From the NCBI GenBank assembly GCA_016712285.1, contig JADJRK010000001.1, forward strand, positions 744,001 to 808,000: 64,000 bases of DNA, given 5' to 3'. A model generated the notes under the pieces. That model was given only the letters and a program-made list of their open reading frames with translations. It was not told where the DNA came from and did no database searches. Each line of letters opens with the position of its first letter. Position 1 is the first letter of the stretch. A program made the translations under genes and the position numbers. Origin of the DNA: Planctomycetota bacterium. GTDB taxonomy: Bacteria > Planctomycetota > UBA8742 > UBA2392. Below are positions 43,262 through 51,636 of this stretch, one piece after another.

Positions 43262-44857
43262 ATGAGCACCCTACGAAGCATCGCATCGATCGCGCTGTTG
43301 CTGACGCTCGCCTTCGCTGCGGCTTGCAGCGAGTCAGAAGAACAGAAAGCGCAGCGCGCAGCCGAAATGGTTACCACCGCCGAGAAGCATCACGACTTCG
43401 GCGAGCACGACAAAGCCATCGAATTGTGCACCCAGGCGCTTGAGATCAGCGCCAGTCTGGGCAGCGCACACTCAGTGCGCAGCCGTGCCTACCTCAAGAA
43501 GGGCATGCTGACAGAGGCGGAAGCCGACATCGCCCGCTGGATCGAGCTGGACGGCGGCGCCGACGCGCTGATCGCGATGGCGAAGTTCAAGAACATGATG
43601 GGCGACAACAAGGCTGCCCTTGAGCTGGTCAAGAAGGCGCGCGAAGCGGACCCCGCCGAACCCAAAGTAATGGGCTGGGATGCCTACTTCATGTGCCTGA
43701 ACCGGCAGGAAAAGGAAGCCTTTGAACTGGCCAAAGAGGCCGTTCGACTTGATCGCTACAACCTTGCCGGCCACATGGCTCTGGGTGAATACCTGCTGCG
43801 CCGCGGCGAGCTTGCGACCGCTGCCAGTGAAGCAGCCGCCGCAAAGGCGGTAGACCCGTCAGCCGAGGAACCCCTCATTCTTCTGGGCCGCACTCAACTT
43901 GCACTGGAGAGCTTTGTCGGCGCCAAGAGTGAGCTTGTTAGCGCAACTACCAACAACCCATATAGCACCCGGGCCTGGATAGCCCTTGCAGTGTGCAATG
44001 CCCGCGCCGGAAATGCAGATGACGCGCAGGCCGCACTTGCAAAGGCAGAGGGCCTGCAGGCCGAGGCTTTCGCAACGCAGATTCTTGTTGCCAAGGCGGA
44101 GATCGCCTTTGCCGCCGGCAAGAATGACGAAGCGCTGAAGCAGGTTGACGCCGCCGCGCAGAAGGGCTCAGACGACGACCGCATCTGGACCATCCTGGGC
44201 ACGATCCGCTTGATGAGCAAGGAACTCGCCAAGGGCATCACCGAACTGGATGCCGCGATCAAGAAGCAGTCCAGCGCCGAGTTGCTCACACAGCGCGGCA
44301 TGCTGCGGCTGCTGAGCGGCAACAGCAAGGGCGCATATGACGACGCACGCGCAGCCGCGAAACTTGAGCCAAAGCGCGCTGCGGTGAAGCTGCTTCAGGG
44401 CCATGCCGCTTACTCGCAAAACAAATTTGGCGAGGCTGCGAATGCATACTCTTACGCCGCATCTGCGGCCCCGGGCTCGATGCATGCCCGGGCGTGCTAC
44501 TTCCTGGCATGGAACAAGGTCAAGTACGACGACCTGCAGGAAGAGCTGAAAGAAGGCAGCAGGCGGTCTACGGAACTGTTGGACACCATGGATGAGTTTG
44601 AACTGCAGGTCACTACCAGCCAAAACCCGGCGCGCGATCACTACGGATTAGCCGCGCTGTACGCCGCGGCCCTGCAAATTGAGGACATGCGGCTTGAAAA
44701 GAAGCCTGCGCGCAAGCCCGACGAAGAACAAAGGAAGGCCCTTGAGCACCTGAAGAAGGCCCGCGAAGCCGGCTACAACAATCGACTATGGTGGGACTTT
44801 GACCCCTGCCTCAAAGAACTGCGAGGGGACCCGGCGTTGAAGGAAATCTGGCCGTAG
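43262..44857 (+). CDS. TPR-repeat lipoprotein
   Basis: The protein is 531 residues from the ATG at 43262, which has a GGAGG site 4 nt upstream. The lipoprotein signal is MSTLRSIASIALLLTLAFAAAC (lipobox FAAAC-like, Cys22). The rest is a series of TPR-like helical pairs, such as HDKAIELCTQALEIS and DNKAALELVKKAREADP, and a WWDFDPCLKELRGDPALKEIW C-terminus. It is likely a periplasmic scaffold. Function unknown. It follows the carbamoyltransferase gene by 42 bp. Confidence 0.8.
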   Translation: MSTLRSIASIALLLTLAFAAACSESEEQKAQRAAEMVTTAEKHHDFGEHDKAIELCTQALEISASLGSAHSVRSRAYLKKGMLTEAEADIARWIELDGGADALIAMAKFKNMMGDNKAALELVKKAREADPAEPKVMGWDAYFMCLNRQEKEAFELAKEAVRLDRYNLAGHMALGEYLLRRGELATAASEAAAAKAVDPSAEEPLILLGRTQLALESFVGAKSELVSATTNNPYSTRAWIALAVCNARAGNADDAQAALAKAEGLQAEAFATQILVAKAEIAFAAGKNDEALKQVDAAAQKGSDDDRIWTILGTIRLMSKELAKGITELDAAIKKQSSAELLTQRGMLRLLSGNSKGAYDDARAAAKLEPKRAAVKLLQGHAAYSQNKFGEAANAYSYAASAAPGSMHARACYFLAWNKVKYDDLQEELKEGSRRSTELLDTMDEFELQVTTSQNPARDHYGLAALYAAALQIEDMRLEKKPARKPDEEQRKALEHLKKAREAGYNNRLWWDFDPCLKELRGDPALKEIWP

Positions 44858-44878
44858 TGCTGGTGAGTGGATCATTAG

Positions 44879-44909
44879 AAAGGGCGGGCCAACAGGCCCG
44901 CCCTTTTTG
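44879..44909. terminator. Strong bidirectional terminator
   Basis: AAAGGGCGGGCC and GGCCCGCCCTTT form a 12-bp perfect stem with an AACA loop, followed by TT on the plus strand. It sits between the convergent TPR lipoprotein and UspA genes. Confidence 0.9.
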
Positions 44910-44920
44910 CATGGCTTGCG

Positions 44921-45814
44921 TTACTTGCGCTCGATCAGCACCGAGCACTTGGCGCGCCGCACGACTTTGTCGGCGACGCTGCCCATCAGCGCGCGTTCTA
45001 CGCCCGTGCGGCCGTGGCTGCCCATCACGATCAGGTCGCAATGATTGGCTTCGGCAAACGCGCAGATCTGTTTGCCGGGTTCGCCACGCTTCACCGCGCC
45101 AATCGTTTCGAAGTTCTGGAGCAACTCCGCGGGCAGTTGCTTCTTCATTTCGTCCAGGGCGTGGCGACGCAGTTCTTTGAGAATGATCGTGCGTTCATCT
45201 TCAACGTGGGTCGTGACAAGGCTGTCATCCACCACGTGCAGCACAAACAGCTCTGCGTCCATGTCCTCGGTGAGGGCCACGGCACGGGCCAGCGCCTTTC
45301 CGGCGGTCTTGCTGAAGTCCGTGGGAAACAGGATTCGCGAAAACGGCTTGACCTTCTTTTTGGGATGCTTGACCGTCCCCTGCGGCTTCTTGGTGACAAT
45401 CACGGGGCAGGTTGCGTGGTGCAGCACGCGATCAGCGACACTGCCCAGCAGAAAGCGGGCAACGGCACCGTGGCCGTGCGTGCCGACGACAATCAGGTCG
45501 GCGCTGTGGCGCTTGGCGTGCTCCACAACTTCGGTGGCAGGGCTGCCGGACAGCACATACCGGTTGACCTTCAGTGCAGCGGTCGAAGCCGGCAGCTTGG
45601 CGCGGCGCAGGGCGTCTTCGGCGCTGGTCAGCAACTCCTTGGACAGCGACGCGAACGGGTACCCGGCATACGCGTACACCGTGGCATCGACTGCATTCAC
45701 CAGGTCGATGGTCGACTTGTAATAGGCGGCGATCTCCGCGCCCAGGTTCACCGCCGTCTGTGCGGTATCGCTGAAGTCAGTCGGGATAACGACGCGGTTG
45801 AACTTGCTCTTCAT
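44921..45814 (-). CDS. Tandem universal stress protein (two UspA domains)
   Basis: The protein is 297 residues from the ATG at 45814. Two UspA domains (about 1-145 and 155-297) each have the ATP-binding motif GxxGxxxxxxxxGS: GTHGHGAVARFLLGS and GSHGRTGVERALMGS. A basic KHPKKKVKPF linker joins them. Nucleotide-binding stress proteins of this kind are cytosolic. No operon partner is visible; a strong terminator follows. Confidence 0.93.
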   Translation of the reverse strand: MKSKFNRVVIPTDFSDTAQTAVNLGAEIAAYYKSTIDLVNAVDATVYAYAGYPFASLSKELLTSAEDALRRAKLPASTAALKVNRYVLSGSPATEVVEHAKRHSADLIVVGTHGHGAVARFLLGSVADRVLHHATCPVIVTKKPQGTVKHPKKKVKPFSRILFPTDFSKTAGKALARAVALTEDMDAELFVLHVVDDSLVTTHVEDERTIILKELRRHALDEMKKQLPAELLQNFETIGAVKRGEPGKQICAFAEANHCDLIVMGSHGRTGVERALMGSVADKVVRRAKCSVLIERK

Positions 45815-45903
45815 GGACAGGCCCTCAGGATACGCGCAGACTCTATAACGGGCGGGTCCCCCTTCAACCTTCCGTGCAATCTGCCCGTTGCTAACATCCT
45901 GCC

Positions 45904-46377
45904 ATGGCGCGTTTGGGATTGCTGTTGCTGCTGGGTGCTTTACTGTCGGGCTGCGTAGAGCGCCGCATTTATGTGCGTTCAGACCCGCCCGGCGCCGACG
46001 TCTACATTGACGGCGAGTTTGTCGGCAAGACGCGCGACGCAAAGGACCCCGAAGGTCCGTTTTACGTCAACTTCATCTACTACGGCACGCGCGAGTACAC
46101 TTTGCGTAAACCGGGCTTTCAGACCGTCAGCGGTTCCGTGAAACTCGAAGTGCCCTGGTACGAGTATCCGCCCATCGACTTCTTTGCCGAGGTGTTGACG
46201 CCCTGGATCATCGTGGATGAGCATTACGTTGAGGTCAAACTCGAGCCTGCCAAACCCGCGGACGTAGCCGACCTCTACCGCAAGGCCCGCGCGTACCGCG
46301 ACATGTCGCGCCCTGAGGACAGGTTCGAGTACTGGGCATGGTGGGCTCGGAAACCTCAGGCGCCAGTCGAGGAATGA
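45904..46377 (+). CDS. PEGA-domain lipoprotein
   Basis: The protein is 157 residues. The lipoprotein signal is MARLGLLLLLGALLSGC (Cys17). A PEGA domain follows, with RSDPPGADVYIDGEFVGKT, a surface-layer or cell-wall-associated beta fold, then a Tyr/Trp-rich middle and a charged helix. It overlaps murD by 4 bp (ATGA), so the two are translationally coupled, which fits an envelope role. Confidence 0.85.
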   Translation: MARLGLLLLLGALLSGCVERRIYVRSDPPGADVYIDGEFVGKTRDAKDPEGPFYVNFIYYGTREYTLRKPGFQTVSGSVKLEVPWYEYPPIDFFAEVLTPWIIVDEHYVEVKLEPAKPADVADLYRKARAYRDMSRPEDRFEYWAWWARKPQAPVEE

Positions 46378-47927
46378 CGGACTACGTGCAACCATTTGAA
46401 CGTTTCCTCGGCAAACGTGGCCTCGTGATGGGCCTTGGTGTTTTCGGCGGCGGCACCGAGAGCGCGAAGTTTCTTGCGGGCTACTGCTCGCACGTCGTCG
46501 TCACAGACCTTCGCGGCGAGGATGTTCTTCGCGACAGCATCGACGAGTTGCGGGCCTTGTCCATCGAGTATCGCCTGGGCGAACATCGAGAAGAAGACTT
46601 TCGCAATGCCGATGTCGTGATCCACAGCCCCGCAGTCAGGCCTGACAACAGGTATCTGCAGATTGCGCGGGAATCCGGCGCAGAAGTCACGATGGAGATG
46701 AGCCTGTTCATCGAGGCTTGCCCGGGCCGCACGGTGGGTGTTACCGGCAGCAACGGGAAAACGACAACGGCTTTGCTGGCTTACGAGATGCTGTGCCAGG
46801 TTATGTGGCGGGCGCAGCCTGAACTTGAAGGAAAATGGGCCGAACCGCCTGCTTCGACGCCAGCAACTTCCGGCAGGGTGTGGCTTGGCGGAAACTGCGG
46901 CGAGCCGTTGATCAATCGGCTGGCTGAGATGTCTGCCGAAGATGTGGTGGTTCTTGAGTTGAGCAGTTTTCAGCTTCAGGACTGGCACCGTATTCGAAAG
47001 AGCTGCGACGTCTCACTGATCACGAACATTACCCCCAACCACCTGGACTGGCACAAAGACATTGCCGAGTACGCCTGGGCCAAGAGTGCAATCTATCGCT
47101 ACTCGCCCCTGGAAGGCGCAATCTTCTTCGACGGCCCGGGCACACAGCCGCTGGTCGCAGAACGCATAGCGTCAGGAAGCACCGCCTGGATGGTGAGCGA
47201 AAGCGAGCGAGAACAGTACCTGTCGCGCGGTACGGGCGCGGGTTGCTTCGCCCTGATCGCGTCCGAGCGCGGCCAACCCGTACTTTGCCGAGTGCACCAG
47301 AACGGCAGCATGAAAGCCGCCGATGTCCCGTTCACGCCAGCCGACCTGAGCCTGCCGGGCCGTTTCAACTGGCAGAACTTTCTGTGCGCGCTGGCGCTGG
47401 TCTACGCGGGACTGGGCCAGCAAGTCGGGCCCACACTCAAGTCTTTGGGGGGTGCGCGGCGGTTCCGCGGCGTTGAGCACCGGCTGGAATTCTGCGGCGA
47501 AGTACACGGCGCACGCTGCTTCAATGACAGCATTGCGACGACACCAGAAAGCACGATGGCTGCCCTCAGCGCGTTCGACACCGGCGTGCACCTGCTGCTG
47601 GGCGGCAGCGACAAAGGCTTGGGCTACGGTCCAATGGCTGCGGCCATTGCGGCGCACCCGGGTGTTCGCGGCTTGTATCTCCAGGGCGCCAACCTGCCGC
47701 AGATCAAATCCGCCCTTACGGACGCTCATTGCGCGCATCCGATCCATGAGTTTGCGACATTTGACCAGGCGTGCGAAGCCGCGTTTCACGCAGTGAAGGC
47801 GGGCGACGTGTTTCTCATGTCGCCGGCCAGCGCGAGCTTCTATGAGTACGCCCCCAACACGCGGTTCACAAACTTCGAACACCGTGGACGACATTTCAAA
47901 GCGTTAGTAAAAGCACACACTACTTAA
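46374..47927 (+). CDS. murD: UDP-N-acetylmuramoylalanine-D-glutamate ligase MurD
   Basis: The protein is 517 residues from the ATG at 46374, overlapping the PEGA gene stop. Mur-ligase signatures are a Rossmann-like N-domain with MGLGVFGGGTESAKFL, the ATP loop GVTGSNGKTTT (about 122), the SSFQLQDWHRIR and NITPNHLDWH segments, and a C-terminal domain with GGSDKGLGY. It adds D-Glu to UDP-MurNAc-L-Ala. It is somewhat longer than usual MurD (about 450), mainly from inserts in the central domain. Presence of MurD argues the cell makes peptidoglycan. Confidence 0.92.
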   Translation: MTDYVQPFERFLGKRGLVMGLGVFGGGTESAKFLAGYCSHVVVTDLRGEDVLRDSIDELRALSIEYRLGEHREEDFRNADVVIHSPAVRPDNRYLQIARESGAEVTMEMSLFIEACPGRTVGVTGSNGKTTTALLAYEMLCQVMWRAQPELEGKWAEPPASTPATSGRVWLGGNCGEPLINRLAEMSAEDVVVLELSSFQLQDWHRIRKSCDVSLITNITPNHLDWHKDIAEYAWAKSAIYRYSPLEGAIFFDGPGTQPLVAERIASGSTAWMVSESEREQYLSRGTGAGCFALIASERGQPVLCRVHQNGSMKAADVPFTPADLSLPGRFNWQNFLCALALVYAGLGQQVGPTLKSLGGARRFRGVEHRLEFCGEVHGARCFNDSIATTPESTMAALSAFDTGVHLLLGGSDKGLGYGPMAAAIAAHPGVRGLYLQGANLPQIKSALTDAHCAHPIHEFATFDQACEAAFHAVKAGDVFLMSPASASFYEYAPNTRFTNFEHRGRHFKALVKAHTT

Positions 47928-47930
47928 CTC

Positions 47931-48398
47931 ATGACGACCAAAGTCCTTGCTCCTCACTACCTGCGGCTCGAGCGCGAAATCGCGTGCGACGAGCAGACCG
48001 CCTGGCGGGCGCTCACCGATGTGTACGAGCTTCGCGCATGGTGGGGGCAACCGGTCTGCGAGCATAAGCAGGACGTGGGCGGCGGTTACGAGCTGCGCTA
48101 CGTCGGCCGCGACCGCGTAGACACCTTCGAGTACGCAACTTGGGACGCAAACTGGCGCATTGGCGGTTCGTGGCAGTTCAACTGGCTCACGGGCAGCGTG
48201 CAGGAAATGGTGGTCATCGTCTGCTCGGAACGCGGTGTGCGGGTCAGCATTGAGCAGACGGGATTTGAGAGCTTCGGCCAAGACGCGGCGCGCATCTTTG
48301 GCTACCACAAGACCGAGTCAAACGGCCGGCTTGAGCGGCTGCAACATTGGTGCGAACGCAGGCTGCCGGCCAACATGGCGCAGATGCCGCTGATCTGA
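47931..48398 (+). CDS. SRPBCC/AHSA1-like protein
   Basis: This 155-residue protein starts LEREIACDEQTAWRALTDVYELRAWWGQP, a typical START/AHSA1-like opening. The fold is a helix-grip that binds hydrophobic ligands or activates Hsp90-type chaperones. The C-terminal RLERLQHWCERRL helix matches the family. It is 3 bp after murD, so it may be co-transcribed. Function unknown. Confidence 0.75.
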   Translation: MTTKVLAPHYLRLEREIACDEQTAWRALTDVYELRAWWGQPVCEHKQDVGGGYELRYVGRDRVDTFEYATWDANWRIGGSWQFNWLTGSVQEMVVIVCSERGVRVSIEQTGFESFGQDAARIFGYHKTESNGRLERLQHWCERRLPANMAQMPLI

Positions 48399-48404
48399 CG
48401 CGCC

Positions 48405-49010
48405 TTACTTTGACTTGTCCTCTTCAAGGTCCTCGCCCAGTTCACGGGCGATGTCACGATCCAGTTCTTCGCGACTCTTCTTCTTACGGTCGTCGGTTGA
48501 AACGCCGATCATCTGGTCAATCTCGGCGTCTGTCACTAGCGTTTCGCCGGTGGCGCTGTCCTGCTCAAACAGGCTTTCCTTGGTCATGTCGAGAAACAGG
48601 TCCATGCGCTGGCCCATGGTCTCGGCCTGCATCATGGCGTGTTCGAAGTTGCGTTGCGTGCTTTCCAGGTCGGTCGTCTTATAGATCTCGTTGATACTCT
48701 TGCTGACGACGCCCATGCTTTCGGCAAACACGGCAAAACTCTCGGCCTGGTTCTTCATCTGGTAGGCGGCTTCAATCGTCAGCATCTGCCGCTCCAGCAT
48801 ACGGCGCTGGGCGGTGGTTGCCTTGAGCGACTTGCGAATGAAGGCAAGCTGGTCGTTGGCGCCCATGCGCCCGGCTTTGCGCGCCTTTTCAAGCCACGCT
48901 TCTTCAGACTTGTTGAGCTCGCGCACCTGGCGCTTCATGCGCTGGATGCCCTTCTTGATCTCCATGTCGCGCGCGATGCGACGCTCTTCTTTGCTTTTGA
49001 AGATGCCCAT
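48405..49010 (-). CDS. ESCRT-III/Snf7 (CHMP)-like protein, copy 1
   Basis: The protein is 201 residues from the ATG at 49010 (AGGAGA site). It is short, highly charged and helical. A basic N-terminus (GIFKSKEERRIARD) leads into a hairpin (about 12-95). There follow AESMGVVSKSINEIYKTTD (about 96-114) and RNFEHAMMQAETMGQRMD (about 120-137), which resemble the CHMP2 alpha3/alpha4 region QAMKGVTKAM...MEFERQAEIMDMKEE. An acidic linker and a short AEIDQMIG helix (about 162-169) recall the CHMP alpha5 VSQVLDELGL. The C-terminus has an amphipathic helix (about 180-197), a possible MIM for the neighbouring MIT-ATPase. It is the last gene of the locus. Similarity is by eye; a profile search would settle it. 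Confidence 0.7.
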   Translation of the reverse strand: MGIFKSKEERRIARDMEIKKGIQRMKRQVRELNKSEEAWLEKARKAGRMGANDQLAFIRKSLKATTAQRRMLERQMLTIEAAYQMKNQAESFAVFAESMGVVSKSINEIYKTTDLESTQRNFEHAMMQAETMGQRMDLFLDMTKESLFEQDSATGETLVTDAEIDQMIGVSTDDRKKKSREELDRDIARELGEDLEEDKSK

Positions 49011-49026
49011 GGGTCTCCTATGAGCG

Positions 49027-49130
49027 GCAATGATCAATGTTCAGCGAGCAATGATCAATGCCAAGGCTGCGGATTTGGCAATGTTCGGCCCGCCGTCGAT
49101 CATTGACAATTGAATCTTGAACATTGCAGT
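49027..49130. repeat. Short direct and inverted intergenic repeats
   Basis: The 13-mer GCAATGATCAATG occurs twice (49027-49039 and 49048-49060), 21 bp apart. An inverted set, CGATCATTG and GAACATTGC, follows at 49097-49127, so the stretch can fold or serve as a repeat array. It fills the gap between the CHMP-like copy 1 and the kinase gene. Confidence 0.6.
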
Positions 49131-49134
49131 TTGA

Positions 49135-49944
49135 TTACTCCACCACGTGATAGTTCGCTTCTCCTTCGGCCACTTTCTTGCGCGTGTGGGCGGTCATGCG
49201 CGCGGACTTGCGTTGTGAGGCCTCAATAAACTCGCGCGCGGCGCGCAGCTTGCGCTTGCCAAGGTACGCGCGAAGAAAGCGCGCTTTGTCTGTGGCGGTG
49301 ACTCCACCGGGCGCCGAGTGCAGCAGCGCGGCAACGTCCTTGACCCGCCAGCGATGCGTCACGCGCTTGCGGATGTCGGCACGATTCAGGTCTGTAACAA
49401 ACAGCCGGTCGTCAGCGCCGACCAGGATGTGAACCAGGTAAAAGTCGCGATGATTTACGCCGCCATCGTGCATGGTGCGCAGGATGCGCCCCAGCTGCGC
49501 CGCGATGCGCTGCCGCCGCGCCGGTGAAACCGTGCCGGTGCGGACCAGCGACTGCAGATTTGTGGCAGCCGGAAGCCCGACCGTGACCAGCGCGGCCCTG
49601 AGCACGCGGGCGCCGTCAAGCTCTTCGATGCACGCAGCCGGTTGCGGGGCGTCGATACCCAGCTTGTACAAGCGGCGCAACACTGCCCACTCGCGCTGCA
49701 CCGGTGAATCAAACTGCTCGGCGAACATGCCGCTCCAGAACGGGTCCGGCGTCGGTTGCTTATAGCGCTTGATGAACCAGGACTTGCCGGTGGGGGACTC
49801 GATGCGCAGTGTCTGGCGCTCGGCAAGCTTGGCCTTCACCACGCTCAGGTCGCGCCGCTGAAAGATGGCATCAAGGGAAAGCAGGTCGAGCGCCTCAAGC
49901 TCAGGCCGCAGCGATTCGTCTACAAGCAGTCTTGTCTCGGGCAT
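49135..49944 (-). CDS. WaaP/Kdo-kinase-like small protein kinase
   Basis: The protein is 269 residues. The catalytic HxD-type motif is GVNHRDFYLVHIL (about 170-182) and the metal motif is DLNRA in place of DFG. That set fits the lipopolysaccharide core kinase (WaaP/InaA/KdkA) family, which phosphorylates sugars, though some members phosphorylate proteins. It starts 24 bp after the Vps4-like ATPase stop on the same strand, so it is probably in the operon. Its presence in an ESCRT-like locus is unexpected. Confidence 0.75.
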   Translation of the reverse strand: MPETRLLVDESLRPELEALDLLSLDAIFQRRDLSVVKAKLAERQTLRIESPTGKSWFIKRYKQPTPDPFWSGMFAEQFDSPVQREWAVLRRLYKLGIDAPQPAACIEELDGARVLRAALVTVGLPAATNLQSLVRTGTVSPARRQRIAAQLGRILRTMHDGGVNHRDFYLVHILVGADDRLFVTDLNRADIRKRVTHRWRVKDVAALLHSAPGGVTATDKARFLRAYLGKRKLRAAREFIEASQRKSARMTAHTRKKVAEGEANYHVVE

Positions 49945-49968
49945 GGTGGGCGTCCGCGGGGCGCATGC

Positions 49969-51207
49969 TCAATCTGCTTCCGGGCTCCAGTCCAGGTAGC
50001 GCTGCATGTCAGCTGGGCTAGTCACAGGCTTGATCATGGTGGCTGCGCGCTCAAAGTCTTCGGCAACGAGTGCGCGGATTTTGACCTGGTAGTTCTGGGT
50101 GGCTTTCAAGCCACTGTCCAGGATCTCTGGCAGGTCGGCGTTGAGTTCGCCAAGCATCTGGCTGGTGGCCTGCTTGCACAGGCGCTCAATTTCACGGCCT
50201 GAGTAGCCGTCGGTGATCTCGATCAGTTGTTCCAGTACGTCGCCGGCCACGTTGTAGCCCTTGCGCTCCAGCTGGATGCGCAGGATGGCGCTGCGGCTTT
50301 CCGGGTCAGGCAGAGGGATCAGGATCTGTTTTTCGAAACGCGACATGACAGCCGCATCGATGTCCCAGGGGCGGTTGGTGGCAGCGATCGTGAGCACGAA
50401 AATGTCGCTGCGCCCCTTTTCGCTCAGGCCGTCCATCTCGGCCAGAATGGTGGAGAGGATGCGGCGCTCGGCGCCGGACTGTTCGCCGGAGTCGCGCGAC
50501 GTCGTCAGGCTTTCAAACTCGTCCAGAAACACGACGCTGGGCGAGTTGTCGCGCGCCGCGCCGTAGATTTCGCTGATGATCTTGCTGCTCTCGCCGAAGT
50601 ACTTGCTCAGCACGCTGCTGACCTTGACGTTGAAAAACAGCGCCTGGCCCTCGGTGGTGACCTTCAGGCTGTTGCTCGTTGCCGCTGCCAGCAGGGTCTT
50701 GCCCGTGCCCGGCGGCCCGTAGAACAGGATGTTGCGAAAGGTCGTGATCTTCACTTCGGCGGGCGGCTTGGCCAGCGACAGCCCCAGTGTGTACTTGATG
50801 TCGCGCTTGGTTTCGTCAAGGCCGCCGATGTCGTCCCAGGTCAATGTACTGGTGTGGATCAGCTGGCTGACCGTCTCGCTGATGCTGCGGTCGGTTTCGC
50901 CGGCACCGGCTTCCTGCGTGCGGTCTTCATCGACGCTGGTGCTGGGTGGCGGCGGCAGTTTGCCACCCTTGGCCTGCTCGGCCGCTGTATCGCGCAGGCG
51001 CTTGGCAAAGTCACGGTACTCGATGGCTTTGCGTTTTCGCGCGTACTCCATGCTGCGCGACGTGGCGTACTCGGCGTACTTGAACATGGACTTGCTGGCG
51101 GCCTCGAAATGGCCGGCGGCTGTGTCGGAATCGCCGGCCTTCCAGGCCATCTTGGCCTTGTGCAGCGAGTCTTCGCAGGAGCGTTTGAGTTTGCCGGATA
51201 GATCCAT
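49969..51207 (-). CDS. Vps4/CdvC-like AAA ATPase with N-terminal MIT-like domain
   Basis: The protein is 412 residues from the ATG at 51207. An N-terminal helical domain (about 5-80) with AKMAWKAGDSDTAAGHFEAA and EYARKRKAIEYRDFAKRLRD matches MIT-domain spacing and charge (compare human VPS4 [20 protein letters not shown]...). A Pro/Ser linker (about 82-115) leads to the AAA domain: Walker A YGPPGTGKT (163-171), pore loop KYFGES (202-207), Walker B VVFLDE (225-230), and SRFEKQILIPLPD (289-301), close to the Vps4 RRFEKRIYIPLPE but with one Arg finger changed to Ser. The C-terminus (IKPVTSPADMQRYLDW, about 392-407) matches the Vps4/CdvC C-terminal helix pattern. Its likely role is remodelling of the CHMP-like polymers. 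Confidence 0.85.
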   Translation of the reverse strand: MDLSGKLKRSCEDSLHKAKMAWKAGDSDTAAGHFEAASKSMFKYAEYATSRSMEYARKRKAIEYRDFAKRLRDTAAEQAKGGKLPPPPSTSVDEDRTQEAGAGETDRSISETVSQLIHTSTLTWDDIGGLDETKRDIKYTLGLSLAKPPAEVKITTFRNILFYGPPGTGKTLLAAATSNSLKVTTEGQALFFNVKVSSVLSKYFGESSKIISEIYGAARDNSPSVVFLDEFESLTTSRDSGEQSGAERRILSTILAEMDGLSEKGRSDIFVLTIAATNRPWDIDAAVMSRFEKQILIPLPDPESRSAILRIQLERKGYNVAGDVLEQLIEITDGYSGREIERLCKQATSQMLGELNADLPEILDSGLKATQNYQVKIRALVAEDFERAATMIKPVTSPADMQRYLDWSPEAD

Positions 51208-51210
51208 CGG

Positions 51211-51636
51211 GTTGAACCACAGAGTCACAGAGTAACGGAGGGGTTCACCAAGCGGCGAATTCCATCCTTGAGCAGGGGCACGTTGAAATTCAGCAACAGG
51301 CCTAACGGCAGGCCCGTGATCTTCAGGTACGTTATCAACTGGGCGTCGTGAACCGGGAGCAATCTCTCGACGGCCTTCAACTCAACGATTACCAGATCCT
51401 CAACAATCAGATCAGCGCGATAGCCACAGTCCAATCGAACGTCCTTGTACCTGACAGGAATCGAAATCTCGCTTCGGCAGTTCAGTCCCGACTGCGTCAA
51501 CTCAAACACAAGGCAAGCCAGATACGCAGATTCAAGCAGTCCGGGGCCCAAAGCCCGATGGACTTCTTTGGCTGCACCGATGATCTTCTCGGTAACGCCA
51601 TTGATCCTCTGTGTCTCTGTTGCTCTGTGGTTCAAC
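51211..51636. mobile_element. GxxExxY cassette with terminal inverted repeats
   Basis: The left end GTTGAACCACAGAG (51211-51224) is repeated in inverted form at the right end (reverse complement at 51623-51636), and homology extends beyond these 14 bases as an ACAGAG-rich stretch. The element holds a single GxxExxY gene. It fills the space between two genes, from the first base of the CHMP-like copy 2 stop codon to 3 bp before the ATPase ATG. Transposition is inferred; no transposase is inside, so it would be non-autonomous. Confidence 0.6.
51225..51635 (-). CDS. GxxExxY family protein
   Basis: The protein is 136 residues, from a TTG in the right inverted repeat. It contains the family motif GPGLLESAY (GxxExxY), then RSEISIPVRYKD and RADLIVEDLVIVELKAVERL, a PD-(D/E)xK nuclease-like arrangement, and HDAQLITYLK. 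Function is unknown. The first about 12 residues are translated from the repeat sequence itself, which is common in this family. It lies in the same direction as the ESCRT-like genes. Confidence 0.85.
   Translation of the reverse strand: MNHRATETQRINGVTEKIIGAAKEVHRALGPGLLESAYLACLVFELTQSGLNCRSEISIPVRYKDVRLDCGYRADLIVEDLVIVELKAVERLLPVHDAQLITYLKITGLPLGLLLNFNVPLLKDGIRRLVNPSVTL

Noticed and set aside
49027..49130. A CRISPR array
   Set aside because: Only two direct copies of 13 bp and no regular spacers.
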